Assembly: GCA_013322215.1 (NCBI GenBank)
Contig: JAAMEZ010000029.1
Coordinates: forward strand, 1-64,000
From: Martinezella rhizogenes
GTDB taxonomy: Bacteria; Pseudomonadota; Alphaproteobacteria; Rhizobiales; Rhizobiaceae
DNA length: 64,000 nt
Direction: 5' to 3'
Shown: positions 1 through 8,804 of the stretch, in pieces
Numbering within the stretch: position 1 is the stretch's first letter
Layout: each line of letters begins with the position of its first letter
Translations under genes and position numbers: made by a program
The notes under the pieces: model-generated
Databases searched by the model: none
Seen by the model: only the letters and a program-made list of their open reading frames with translations
What the model was told of the DNA's origin: nothing

Positions 1-90
1 CACTCACGCGATTCCATTTTCCGGCAAATCATGATTCAACATGGCGAAAGGAGATTTCGCGATGGGAACAGCGCTGACGGCACTGTAAAC

Positions 91-321
91 TTAACGGTGT
101 GCAAACAAGATCTGGGAGTGAGGCTTAAGCGTCCGCGGCCAATGGTGTCCGGATGCACAGGCCTCAATTCCGATCAAGCAAGCAGGCAGTTTCTGGATAA
201 AACCGCCAACCTCACTGCGGCGTAGCTTCCTACGGATAATGACGTCACCGGTTGCGTTGATCCCGTGAACCTGAAAAACACTCTTGGCTATATCAATTCC
301 AACTGTGGTAACTTCCTTCAT
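91..321 (-). pseudogene. IS110-family transposase, 5' fragment
   Basis: The start is the ATG at 321, preceded by a good AGGAGA ribosome site. The first ~60 residues match the N-terminus of IS110 (DEDD) transposases: GIDIAKSVFQVHGI with the first catalytic Asp, then GIEACASGHHWPRTL. Homology stops after about residue 64 and the frame runs into unrelated codons and a stop near 91. Family members are about 340 residues, so at least 80% of the protein, including the C-terminal Ser region, is missing. It is a relic and cannot transpose by itself. Confidence 0.85.
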
Positions 322-416
322 GGACGGATCTCCTTCTTGCGGCTTCCAACAACCGCTATATGGCATCTCGGATGCCGGCGAAGGAGACCGTCCACCTAAT
401 CAGAACCAGGCTCAAG

Positions 417-1799
417 TCATCGGGCGATGATTACGCGTCGTCTTTTCTCGCGAAGCCCGAGAACCGCTATGACAAACGCGAGCACCATACCGCTCCCCGA
501 CAGGGCGAGAGCGATATGGATGCCGGTGATAATATTGTCCACCCCGCCTGCTAGCAGCGATCCGAACACGCCGACACCGATGACCCCGCCGATTTGGCGT
601 GCGGCATTGAATACACCTGAGGCAATTCCCGCCTTTGAACGATCCGCGCCGGACAGAAGCAGGATGCTGATCGCCGGTACCGTCAGCGCAACGCCGATGC
701 CGATAATCATCAGCGGCACCATGACGAAAACATAAGCCGTGTCCCGATCTATGCCGGCGATTGAGAAATAGCCAATAGCCGCCATTGACAGCCCCATGAG
801 GATGGGAAGCTTCGGCCCCATCCGCGCCGACAGAGAGCCAGAGGCGAAATTCGTCACCGAGAGCACGGCGGTCATTGGCAGAAATGCGAGGCCGGCAGAC
901 AGCGGGGAATATCCTTTGGCAATCTGGAAGAACAGGCTGATCGCAAACATCAAGCCGTAGTAGCCGAAATTAAGGAGCAGTCCGATTATCGATGTGACAC
1001 TCACTGTCGGCGATCTGAACAACGACAGCGGCAGCATCGGTTCTTTGTGACGTGCTTCGACAAACAGAAAGCTGGCGCCAAGCACCAGAAAGTCCGCAAA
1101 GCCGGTCACGACGACTGGATGCGTCCATCCGAGTTTGCCGCTTTCGACAAAGCCGACAGTAAGTCCTGCGAGTGCCAGGATGGCGAGGATCTGACCTGCA
1201 AGATCGAGGCTGCGTCGGCCTGCCGCCTCGACGGCCGGCGCATAGACCGCAGCCAGCCAAATGCCCAGCGCGCCGAAAGGGAGATTGATCAGGAAAATGC
1301 TCGGCCAGCCGAACCTATCGACCATAAGGCCGCCAACAATCGGTCCGGCGCCCAGAGCGATGCTCGCTGTACCCGCCCATATCCCGATGGCCCGGGCCCG
1401 GGCCTTAGGTTCGCTGAAAGTGCTGTTCAACAATGCTAGCGAGGAGGGGACGCAGAGCGCGGCGGCCACTCCTTGAAACACCCTTGCCGTGATCAGCTGT
1501 TCAATACTATCCGAGAGCCCGCAGGCAAGCGATGCCAGCGTGAAGAGCGCCAACCCGGTGATCATGATCGGCTTCGGCCCAAACCGGTCGCCCAGTGCCC
1601 CGGTCGACAACAGCAGACTGGCAAAAGCCAGGGTATAGGCGTTCAGCACCCATTGCAGCCCCGTGATGTTGGTACTCAGCGAGGATTGGATACGCTCAAG
1701 CGCCACGTTTACCACCGTCACGTCGAGGCAGATGATGACGAAGGCGAGACTGGTCGCGAAAAGGATCAGCGACGAGGACGAAATTCTGGGTCGGGCCAC
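417..1799 (-). CDS. DHA2-type MFS multidrug efflux transporter
   Basis: Inner-membrane drug:proton antiporter of the 14-helix DHA2 (EmrB/QacA) class. Seen: motif LDVTVVNVALERIQ in TM1, the loop 2-3 motif GALGDRFGPK, the RxxQG motif ARVFQGVAAAL, and the TM5 motif C-like run GAGPIVGGLMVDRFGWPSIFLIN. The reading frame stays open to 2024 but that would overlap the divergent LysR gene, and the extra N-terminus is not membrane-like. No ATG exists just before TM1, so I take the GTG at 1799 (about 460 residues, normal for the family); a TTG slightly upstream is possible. The divergent LysR gene is its probable regulator. The drug substrate cannot be read from sequence. Confidence 0.85.
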   Translation of the reverse strand: MARPRISSSSLILFATSLAFVIICLDVTVVNVALERIQSSLSTNITGLQWVLNAYTLAFASLLLSTGALGDRFGPKPIMITGLALFTLASLACGLSDSIEQLITARVFQGVAAALCVPSSLALLNSTFSEPKARARAIGIWAGTASIALGAGPIVGGLMVDRFGWPSIFLINLPFGALGIWLAAVYAPAVEAAGRRSLDLAGQILAILALAGLTVGFVESGKLGWTHPVVVTGFADFLVLGASFLFVEARHKEPMLPLSLFRSPTVSVTSIIGLLLNFGYYGLMFAISLFFQIAKGYSPLSAGLAFLPMTAVLSVTNFASGSLSARMGPKLPILMGLSMAAIGYFSIAGIDRDTAYVFVMVPLMIIGIGVALTVPAISILLLSGADRSKAGIASGVFNAARQIGGVIGVGVFGSLLAGGVDNIITGIHIALALSGSGMVLAFVIAVLGLREKRRRVIIAR

Positions 1800-1920
1800 G
1801 CGATTGGTTCTCTCAGGAGCGGAATTGGCACAACTGTTGCGCCATTCCAACGGATATAATTCCGGCGTATAGTTTGATAAATGGTCTAGAATTTGGATCA
1901 CACCCAAGGAAATTTTGGTA
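1800..1920. promoter_or_regulatory. Divergent promoter region, MFS pump / LysR regulator
   Basis: A 121-base intergenic region separates the two divergent genes, the arrangement in which LysR regulators usually bind between themselves and their target. A relatively AT-rich stretch with ATGGTCTAGA lies at about 1880-1890, and an AAGGA ribosome site sits at 1906-1910 in front of the lysR ATG. The exact operator is inferred, not demonstrated. Confidence 0.4.
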
Positions 1921-2844
1921 ATGGATCTCGTCAAGGCGATGTCGATATTTGTGCGGGTTGTAGATGCGGGCAGCATTACCGCCGCCGCCGCCGCCTTCGA
2001 GCTGTCACCGACGATGGTCGGCAATCACCTGCAGGCGCTCGAGCACCACCTCGGCGCCAAGCTGCTGCATCGGACCACTCGCCGGCAGAGCGTGACGGAA
2101 TTTGGCCGAACCTATTATGATCGATGCACGGAAATACTGGGCCTCATCGACGATGCGGAGACCCTGGCTTTCGAGGCGCAAACGAGCTGCAAGGGTCAGC
2201 TCCGAATAACCGCGCCGACCATCTGGACCAATGTTCTGCTCGTTCCGGCGCTGACCGAGTATTTTCGGAGGTACCCCGAGGTTGATCTCGACGTCGTTGC
2301 CAGCGACAAGGTGCTTGACCTTGCCGACAATGGCTTTGAAGCCGCAATTCGCTTCGGCATGCCCATTCCGCCGGATCTCGTAGCGAGACCACTCCAGCCT
2401 TATCGCCATGTGCTTTGTGCGGCGCCGGCTTATCTCGACGCTCATGGCGTGCCGACAGTGCCTGAGGATCTTGCCAGGCACCAGGCCGTTAACTTCGGTT
2501 TCCCGCCGAGCTCCGAATGGTGGTCGCAAACGCCGTCATGGCGGCTATCCAGCCCGGATGGAGAGATCACCATTCCGACCCGATCTCGCTTGAAGATCGA
2601 CAGCACCTACAGCATGCGAACTGCAGCCTTGGCCGGGATGGGTCTTGCGATGCTTCCCCGGATCATGGTGGCTGAGGATCTTGCGGCAGAGCGCTTGATT
2701 GCCGTGCTGCCCGATTTCGCACCGACGTCGCGGCCCGTCAACTTGCTATACCGCCAGGATCGCCGAACATCACCAAAGCTCCGCAGCTTCGTCAGCTTTG
2801 TCATCGAGAAGTTCGGGGCGGCAGACCAGGGTCCGGCGGCATAA
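1921..2844 (+). CDS. LysR-family transcriptional regulator
   Basis: About 307 residues. An N-terminal winged helix-turn-helix (residues ~1-60, with AMSIFVRVVDAGSITAAA and a second helix around SPTMVGNHLQALE) is followed by a LysR substrate-binding domain (from ~90, GQLRITAP ... RYPEVDLDVVASD ... GFEAAIRFG). The ATG at 1921 is chosen because AAGGA lies ten bases upstream; a TTG at 1915 is also in frame. The domain order and divergent position next to the efflux gene support a role as its regulator. The inducer is unknown. Closest general type is the DsdC/AaeR-like group of rhizobial LysR proteins that end in a short basic tail. Confidence 0.9.
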   Translation: MDLVKAMSIFVRVVDAGSITAAAAAFELSPTMVGNHLQALEHHLGAKLLHRTTRRQSVTEFGRTYYDRCTEILGLIDDAETLAFEAQTSCKGQLRITAPTIWTNVLLVPALTEYFRRYPEVDLDVVASDKVLDLADNGFEAAIRFGMPIPPDLVARPLQPYRHVLCAAPAYLDAHGVPTVPEDLARHQAVNFGFPPSSEWWSQTPSWRLSSPDGEITIPTRSRLKIDSTYSMRTAALAGMGLAMLPRIMVAEDLAAERLIAVLPDFAPTSRPVNLLYRQDRRTSPKLRSFVSFVIEKFGAADQGPAA

Positions 2845-3074
2845 GACGTTTATAATAGGCACATTAATCAACCTGGTCGGAGGCAAGGGTAATTCGTCAA
2901 GTTCCATAAATCGCAATCTGTTATGTTATCACATTGGCATGAGCTAACGTAGCGATCTTCCCGTGGCGACCAATTGGCATGTCGATCAAAAATATGGGTC
3001 TCCGCGCCGCCTACCCGAGCAAAATATTGCAAAAGTATTGGCTTTGCGCTATCCTTTCAGGAAGGAGATTTGCC

Positions 3075-3326
3075 ATGGCACGTGCAAAAACATTCTCTCT
3101 CGGCGATGCGTATGACGGAATCCTGTCGGATCTTGTGCGGAACGGACGTTTCGGTACTGAAACCGAAGCCGTGCGCGCGGGCATCCGCATGCTTGCCGAT
3201 CACGAACTCAAAATGCAGACTCTTCGTAGAGAAATCCGGACGGCAGATGACGAAATTGAATCGGGCCTTGGCAAGGAATATGCCAGTGGTGCTGAATTAC
3301 TCAAAGACGTTATGAACGAGGGATAG
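3075..3326 (+). CDS. parD: ParD-family antitoxin
   Basis: An 83-residue ribbon-helix-helix protein: N-terminal strand KTFSLGDAYDGILSDLV, then the helix RFGTETEAVRAGIRMLAD typical of ParD/CopG type antitoxins, and an acidic, probably disordered C-terminus that would wrap the toxin. The ATG at 3075 has a strong GGAGAT ribosome site at 3064-3069; an in-frame ATG at 2979 is upstream of the likely promoter and is rejected. It lies directly before a ParE-like frame and would neutralise it and autoregulate the pair. Confidence 0.85.
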   Translation: MARAKTFSLGDAYDGILSDLVRNGRFGTETEAVRAGIRMLADHELKMQTLRREIRTADDEIESGLGKEYASGAELLKDVMNEG

Positions 3327-3384
3327 GGTCATCAAACGGAAACGCCTGATTATCGCGCCGTCTGCGATCAGCGATCTACGGAGC

Positions 3385-3630
3385 ATGAGACGTTACATCG
3401 CCGAAACAAGCCCTCACTATGCGCAAGAATTTCTGGCCGATCTAACAGCCAAAATCGCCTGGATTGCTGAGGTTGATTTCACGGGTTCGCCGCGTGACCA
3501 CATCGCTCCAGGCTTACGTGGCTTCCCCTACCGAAACCGTTGCGTCTATTATCGCTCATATCCAGATAGGATCGTGATCCTCCGCGTCAAACACGGCGCC
3601 GAGGACATAAAACCTCAGGAATTTGAGTGA
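3385..3630 (+). CDS. parE: ParE-family toxin, start codon unclear
   Basis: RelE/ParE-fold toxin, expected to poison DNA gyrase when free of ParD. The C-terminal half is clear (GLRGFPYRNRCVYYRS, IVILRVKHGAED). The first ATG is at 3385 but homology extends 19 codons further upstream to about 3328 (RLIIAPSAISDLRSM, the first strand and helix of the family). That stretch contains no ATG, GTG or TTG, and an in-frame TGA sits at 3313. The expected initiation position reads GTC, one base from GTG. Either a rare start codon (ATC/ATT) is used, or the toxin is made without its first strand and is inactive. Confidence 0.7.
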   Translation: MRRYIAETSPHYAQEFLADLTAKIAWIAEVDFTGSPRDHIAPGLRGFPYRNRCVYYRSYPDRIVILRVKHGAEDIKPQEFE

Positions 3631-3878
3631 AGGCGCTGCGAAGACAACAGGCGGAATCTTGACGACCTGGTCGACGATTGTGAGGATGAATTCACAGCCA
3701 TCAAGAACGCCGGCTATAAGGATCGGCCAGATGCTCAAAGCATGGGCGAAGCACCGGTCGGACTTCCGGGCGAGTTTTCCGATATTCTGCTTTTGTGGAT
3801 CATGCCCTTAGCTCCCTTGCGGGGAGACGGATCATCCTTAGCTCACGAATCCGTATTGATGGTTGGGAGTGAGCGAGT

Positions 3879-4004
3879 GTGACTTATGATTGGAGCGGCG
3901 TCAGAACACGACGCGTCAAAGCACTGAAGATTGTGATTTCAGCGCAAATCACCTTGGCAGCTCTGGCCGTACCGTCGATGATCATGCTAGCTCATTTTCA
4001 CTAA
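3879..4004 (+). CDS. Small single-pass membrane protein, 41 residues
   Basis: A GTG at 3879 preceded by GGGAGTGAG opens a 41-codon frame. It has a short polar N-terminus (TYDWSGVRTRRVKAL) followed by one hydrophobic segment (IVISAQITLAALAVPSMIML) and ends LAHFH. The pattern of a YDW-x-G-x-RTRR N-terminus followed by one membrane helix resembles small hypothetical proteins I associate with Rhizobium genomes, but I cannot confirm this here. No function can be assigned. Confidence 0.45.
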   Translation: MTYDWSGVRTRRVKALKIVISAQITLAALAVPSMIMLAHFH

Positions 4005-4717
4005 ATCGGCCCAGCTTCAACGAAACGGCATGTTCCGAACATTGAGTGCAATGATTGGCTCCACCGCGAATTTTGGAGGTGTCCGACGAAACAACGGGGC
4101 GCGTCGCTTCGTCGGACGCTGCAATTGCCGGATCGGGGGTGGCGTCCAATCCGGTAGTAATTACACTACCGGCCACTTTAGGTTTAGAGAAGCTGCCCAA
4201 ACAGGTAGTTTTTTTGGTCACTTGGCTTAAACCGGTGTCGCTTCGGTATGTCTCGAATTTGCGAGCCAAACACCCTTCCGGCCGTTCCATGTGCTGCAGT
4301 CGTTCTACGACCCGTCTGAAAGATGGTTGTCACGGACCAGCCAAGCTTTGCCCACTTTTCTCTTTCGCCGCGAAAACGCGATTGCTCCCAAGGCATCCCG
4401 CTTTGTCCACGAGAGGTTTTCGCCATGTCTTCTGTGGGTGCAGGGAACCGGCGAAACGTCGTCATGATGACATGATTGCTCTTCGTCGATCGACTTCTAT
4501 GCCAACACCTCGCTGAGGTCCAGGGCTAGTTTCTCCAGCGTCAATATCGGTGCGTTAGCAAATCGCCATCACCTCCGGCAATTACCGTCCATACCACATC
4601 GTTCTCTGCCCACCAGGAAACGTCAGATCTGCTGAAGGTGCGGGTGACGCCTGACGATCCATTTCACCATCCAGACGCGGTGGAATGGTTCCTGTGACAA
4701 TAGTGAAACAGGGGCAA
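4005..4717. other. 713 bases without a convincing gene
   Basis: Reading frames here have no good ribosome site, no recognisable family and unbalanced composition in all frames. Around 4340-4440 the + strand reads NAIAPKASRFVHERF, which looks like a short coding relic, but I cannot place it in a family. I see no tRNA, repeat or terminator. Confidence 0.5.
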
Positions 4718-4918
4718 TCACGGGAGCGGCCGCTTGCGTCGCGCCAGCACGATCACCACAACGCCGACAATGGCGACCAGAGCTCCCCGATAAATCCATG
4801 GCGCCTGATCGATCATGAAGCTCTCGGCCGGATATGGAAAATACCCGCTGCCCTGACCCATCCAGACGAGACCCATCAGAACGAGCAGTCCTCCTAAAAC
4901 ATATGCAAACTTCACCAT
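4718..4918 (-). CDS. Small inner-membrane protein, 66 residues
   Basis: The ATG at 4918 follows an AAGGAA ribosome site. Two hydrophobic segments are visible: VLGGLLVLMGLVWMGQGSGY at residues ~6-25 and ALVAIVGVVVIVLARRKR at the C-terminus, joined by a PYPAESFMIDQAPWIYRG loop, so both ends probably face the same side of the membrane. Similar two-helix proteins with the GSGYFPYP loop occur in rhizobia as hypothetical proteins. It lies just downstream of traA on the same strand, 87 bases away; no functional link is evident. Confidence 0.7.
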   Translation of the reverse strand: MVKFAYVLGGLLVLMGLVWMGQGSGYFPYPAESFMIDQAPWIYRGALVAIVGVVVIVLARRKRPLP

Positions 4919-5004
4919 AGCGATTTCCTTGTTCCAGACTGGCGAGCAGAAAGAGTAAACCAAATGGCCTGGTGCCTTCACCAGGACACCCATTTGCTTG
5001 CAAA

Positions 5005-8000
5005 CTACATCCCCAATCCCAGCCCTTTGTTCAGGGTCCGCTTCAACTCGTATTGACGCGACAGCTCGGCCCTCTGTGCCCGATCGGTTATACGAGCGAT
5101 TGCCTCGATGCGATCGAGCTTATCAGCAACCTCTGGCCCAAGCCGCAGGCTCTCTTTCTTCAACGCGCGCGGATCGGAACTGCCGAACCGTTGCTCAAGC
5201 GCCTCGACGATCGTCTTCGCCTCATCGAGAGCCTGCTTTCCTTCCGGCGTGCCCGATAGCTGTTCGAGGAATTTAGACTTCTCTGCCTGGGGCAAGCCAT
5301 CGAGCTGCTTGAGGAGGGCTTCGCTGCTTGGGGTAAGCCCAGGAATCTCGACGACATCGCGCTTTTCGCGGCTCCAGGTCTCGGACTGGCGCTCCGCCTC
5401 CAACCGCCGCTCCCAGACCTGACCCGCCGATGCTACATGATTGCCGAGCGCTCTGGCATAGTGACGTGCAGCGTTACGCTCCTTGTTGTCACCAAGAAGC
5501 CCGGACTTGCCACGCAGTTCCCCGAACTGCTGGGGCCGCTCGGCGACCGATTTCGCCAACACCTGAGCGTCCATGCGCTTGTCCAGGATAGCCGCGCTGA
5601 ACCGCGCGGCAACACCGTCCGGATCCACATAGACATTCCGACCAACGGAGCGCACCGCGTCCATGGCACGCTCGAAGTCAGGACGCGCTTTCTCGCGAGC
5701 TATGTCCTCGACACTGCGGGAATGGTTCGTCAGAGCCGGCACAAGCGGTTCGACCGTCTCGACTGGCCTGTCGATCCGCTGCTCATCCCGATCGTGCGAG
5801 GGGCTGACGGCAATCTCGCTGCGAACGCCAAACTCTTCGGCAAGGCCCCGCCGCTCGGCAAAGGCACCGATATAATCGAGCGTCGTTTCCTTCGCGCCAG
5901 ATCGGCTCAAGCTGGCGCTGAGCACCTTCATATCCTTGAGCTCATCGCGTCCGGCATAAAGCTGCACACTGTCGCGATGGCGCGTCATCGCCACGTAGGT
6001 CAGATGCCGATCCATGGTGGCCGACGCCATCACGAAAGCTCGATCGACGGTCGCACCCTGCGACTTATGAATCGTCGTCGCATAGCCATGGTCAAAGGCT
6101 TGGTAACTATTGACCGGTATGGAAATGACACGGGCACCGTTCCGCCTGTCGCCAGAGCCGTCGAGACGTATTTGTAGTGCGTCCGCCTCGACGGCCCGCA
6201 CCGTTCCCAGCATGCCGTTCTTCACCCCGAGATCGCGGTTGTTCTCCAGCAACACGATCCGATCGCCTGGCGCGAATGAACGTTTGCCTTGATTGGTCTG
6301 ATAGACAAATTCGCGGCCAAGCTCGCCCTGAACATCCTCTCCTTTCGCCAACCGGCCTCGCTCCTGAAGCGACACGCGGATATCTGCGTTGATCGCTCGA
6401 ACATCGACGCGCCGGTGCGCCAGTGCGATCCGCGATCCCGGACGCTGTTCCAGATCGGAGAGATAATCGCGGACCAGTTCTGCTCGTACCTCGTCTCGCG
6501 TTTCGCCAAACTTGATGGTGCCGCGATCGGCATAGGCAGCAAGCCCCTCGCCCGTTCGATGTGTCGCAAACGCAATCGACGCCTCCCGCTGCCAGCCCTC
6601 GCTCTGTCTGCGGATTTCCGAAAGCTCGACCGCTCCCACACGCTCGGCGATCGCCCGGAACGGAGATCCCGCTCCGATCGCTTGCAACTGCTCGTGATCG
6701 CCAACAAGGACCAGCTTTGCACCCCGGGATTCGGCCTCGCTGACGAACCGGGCCAACTGCCGGCTTCCGACCATTCCAGCTTCATCGATGACGAGAACAT
6801 CGCCTTTGCCAAGCTGCCCCCTCCCCGACTGCCAGCCATACTCCCAGGACGCCAAAGTGCGCGATGCGATACCGGAGGATCCCTCGAACCCCTCGGCCGC
6901 CTTACCGGCAAGAGCCGCACCATGAACCTGATACCCCTGGCGCTCCCACGCATCGCGTGCAGCCGCCAGCATGGTGGACTTGCCAGCACCGGCAAAGCCG
7001 ATCACCACTGCAATCTGCCCAAGGTCGGTAATATGCTGAACTGCAGCGCGTTGCTCCTCGCTTAAACCTGAACGCTCGACCACCCGCTCCCGATCGGCCA
7101 GCAGCATGTCTCCGCGCTCGACCTTCCCGGAGAGGGAGGCAATGGTCCTTGCCCTGATGGCATCATCCTGCCGACCCAATGCCTGATCGACATGATGTCG
7201 GTTGACACCATGGCTGAAGGAGCCTTCCATCCGCTCAGCACTCTCGACCATGGCCTGCTCGATCTCCAACATCTCCCGCGTCGAATATCGCGCCAACTCG
7301 CCATTCTGCTCCGGCCGCAACTCGACCAATGCCGTCGACGCCATCACGGAAGCAAAGGCATTCTGGAAACCTTTGATATCATCGATATAGCGATGCAGCG
7401 CCCGCGCCACATCGTGTCGATCGAACACACTCTTCTCAGCCGTAATGATCGCCAGAACCTGCTCAGGCTTTTCGCGGATCAGTTCGGCATTGCGCCGAGC
7501 CGCCTTCTCATCGAGCCGCGCCCGTGACACCTCCAAACCACGCCGATCCATCTGCGATGCATAGACGCCCATATGCTCGGTTGGTTCGATCTCAAGCCCA
7601 CGCTCCTGATGCGATCGATGATCGATCCGCACATCAAGTCCGGCCCGCACCAGATGACGATTGGCATGGCTCTCCCAAGCCTGACGGATATCGCGAAGCT
7701 GCATATGTGACGTCGGCTGATCATGGTTCAGCAGCCACTTGTTCTCTCGCTCGATCATCGTCTTTTCGCCAAGCCCATCCGGCCCGACTGTCCGGGTCGT
7801 CATTAGTACGTGGGCGTGGAAGTTGCGGATATCACTCTCGCCCTGCGGCTGATGAATGGCGAAGTCCACCGCCGCGCCATAGCGATTTGCAAGCTCACGG
7901 GCAAAGTCTCGCGTCAACGAAAGCCGCTCACCAGAACTCAGTTCATGCGGAAGTGCTATTTCGAACTCCCGCGCCACCCGCGCATCGCTGCGTTTCTCCG

Positions 8001-8229
8001 CATATTCGACCGCATTCCATAACGTTGAGCGATCAAGAGCCCAATCCGCCTGCACACCATCAGGCAAAACAATCTCGCTATGCTCCACACCGCGCTTGCG
8101 GGTAAAATCATGCGTCAGCCCGTCGCGCTCATTGGTCAGCTTTACCGCGGCACGATAGGCGGCGGATGCCACGGCGCTACGACCGCCACTGCGGGCTATC
8201 GGCTTTGCGCTTAAGTGATAGATTGCCAA
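5005..8229 (-). CDS. traA: Ti-type conjugative relaxase/helicase TraA
   Basis: A protein of ~1074 residues that nicks oriT, stays covalently bound to the transferred strand and unwinds it. The N-terminus IYHLSAKPIARSGGRSAVAS is the classic start of Ti/rhizobial TraA (MobA/MobL relaxase), so I start at the TTG at 8229 although the frame continues to 8517. The HUH motif is visible as NFHAHVLMTTR near residue 150. A RecD-like superfamily-1 helicase follows: Walker A GFAGAGKST, Walker B VLVIDEAGMV, and GYATTIHKSQGAT / YVAMTRHRD motifs further on. The C-terminal ~250 residues are helical. The gene is divergent from traD-traG with the oriT between them, the Ti plasmid arrangement. traF, traH and trb genes are not seen in the window. 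Confidence 0.95.
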   Translation of the reverse strand: MAIYHLSAKPIARSGGRSAVASAAYRAAVKLTNERDGLTHDFTRKRGVEHSEIVLPDGVQADWALDRSTLWNAVEYAEKRSDARVAREFEIALPHELSSGERLSLTRDFARELANRYGAAVDFAIHQPQGESDIRNFHAHVLMTTRTVGPDGLGEKTMIERENKWLLNHDQPTSHMQLRDIRQAWESHANRHLVRAGLDVRIDHRSHQERGLEIEPTEHMGVYASQMDRRGLEVSRARLDEKAARRNAELIREKPEQVLAIITAEKSVFDRHDVARALHRYIDDIKGFQNAFASVMASTALVELRPEQNGELARYSTREMLEIEQAMVESAERMEGSFSHGVNRHHVDQALGRQDDAIRARTIASLSGKVERGDMLLADRERVVERSGLSEEQRAAVQHITDLGQIAVVIGFAGAGKSTMLAAARDAWERQGYQVHGAALAGKAAEGFEGSSGIASRTLASWEYGWQSGRGQLGKGDVLVIDEAGMVGSRQLARFVSEAESRGAKLVLVGDHEQLQAIGAGSPFRAIAERVGAVELSEIRRQSEGWQREASIAFATHRTGEGLAAYADRGTIKFGETRDEVRAELVRDYLSDLEQRPGSRIALAHRRVDVRAINADIRVSLQERGRLAKGEDVQGELGREFVYQTNQGKRSFAPGDRIVLLENNRDLGVKNGMLGTVRAVEADALQIRLDGSGDRRNGARVISIPVNSYQAFDHGYATTIHKSQGATVDRAFVMASATMDRHLTYVAMTRHRDSVQLYAGRDELKDMKVLSASLSRSGAKETTLDYIGAFAERRGLAEEFGVRSEIAVSPSHDRDEQRIDRPVETVEPLVPALTNHSRSVEDIAREKARPDFERAMDAVRSVGRNVYVDPDGVAARFSAAILDKRMDAQVLAKSVAERPQQFGELRGKSGLLGDNKERNAARHYARALGNHVASAGQVWERRLEAERQSETWSREKRDVVEIPGLTPSSEALLKQLDGLPQAEKSKFLEQLSGTPEGKQALDEAKTIVEALEQRFGSSDPRALKKESLRLGPEVADKLDRIEAIARITDRAQRAELSRQYELKRTLNKGLGLGM

Positions 8230-8276
8230 ATGCGAAATTTCCGAATTGAAACGGCCAATCGATGATATCAAGCATT

Positions 8277-8309
8277 GAGTTGTGCAACAACTCGTAAGTG
8301 CGCCCTTGG
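8277..8309. other. oriT: Origin of transfer (oriT), RSF1010/Ti-like nic region
   Basis: Between the divergent traA and traD genes the sequence GTAAGTGCGCCCTTGG (8294-8309) matches the core of the IncQ (RSF1010) and Ti plasmid nic region, in which cleavage occurs within GTGCG/CCCT. Immediately to its left is an inverted repeat, GAGTTG (8277-8282) and CAACTC (8288-8293), separated by five bases, in the same position as the inverted repeat recognised by the IncQ relaxase. The motif match is by recall; the location next to a MobA-type relaxase gene makes it convincing. Confidence 0.8.
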
Positions 8310-8360
8310 AATTCTGTTCGCTTCGCTCACGCCACTCCGGGATCAGGCAAGACGCACCAT

Positions 8361-8392
8361 CCCCCATATATTCAGGCCCCCATATATTCAGG
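8361..8392. repeat. Tandem 16-bp direct repeat beside oriT
   Basis: The 16-mer CCCCCATATATTCAGG occurs twice back to back at 8361-8376 and 8377-8392 without a mismatch. It lies in the traA-traD intergenic region upstream of traD. It may be a binding site for a relaxosome accessory protein such as TraD, or for a regulator of the divergent promoters; this is inference from position. Confidence 0.7.
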
Positions 8393-8510
8393 GTTGTTGC
8401 AGACGCAACGCCGTGTAGTCTCGTGAGCCGGAAAGCAACGCGTCGATGCAGCGGCAATTCCCGTTCTTCCTCAAAGCAGTGTGACAGGCACCGGACATGA
8501 AGGAATAGCA

Positions 8511-8804
8511 ATGGCACGCAAAACCCTGGAACAACGCATCGCCGAACTGGAGGTTCGCAAGAAGACGCTGCAGGCGCGCCTCGGCAAACGGGAGCGCGCG
8601 GAAGACACGCGGCGTAAGGTACTGCTCGGCGCGCTCGTGCTCCATCGGCTGGAGAATTCCAACGATGCCGACTTCACCCGACGATTGGGCGATTGGTTGC
8701 GCCGGGAGCTTCCCGGTTTCCTCACTCGCGATGGTGACAAAGCCCTATTCGACGACATCCTCAAGCCGGCCTCCTCGCCGGAAACAGTTGGCAACGAGAA
8801 ATGA
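8511..8804 (+). CDS. traD: TraD-like relaxosome accessory protein
   Basis: A 97-residue, charged, helical protein. The first ~45 residues (LEQRIAELEVRKKTLQARL, GKRERAEDTRRK) should form a coiled coil; then comes LLGALVLHRLENSND and FTRRLGDWLRRELPGFL. This arrangement and size fit the TraD/MobC-like accessory proteins that lie between oriT and traG on Ti-type plasmids. The start at 8511 follows an AAGGA site; an in-frame ATG at 8481 is less likely. Its stop overlaps the traG start by four bases (ATGA), so the two are translationally coupled. Confidence 0.75.
   Translation: MARKTLEQRIAELEVRKKTLQARLGKRERAEDTRRKVLLGALVLHRLENSNDADFTRRLGDWLRRELPGFLTRDGDKALFDDILKPASSPETVGNEK

Noticed and set aside
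4055..4516. 153-codon + strand frame
   Set aside because: Composition is rich in Cys, Arg and Ser from frame noise, no ribosome site and no recognisable domain.
5437..6177. Long + strand frames opposite traA (also 6289-7065 and 7524-8105)
   Set aside because: They lie fully inside the well-supported traA gene on the other strand, have no ribosome sites or family matches, and are typical high-GC shadows.
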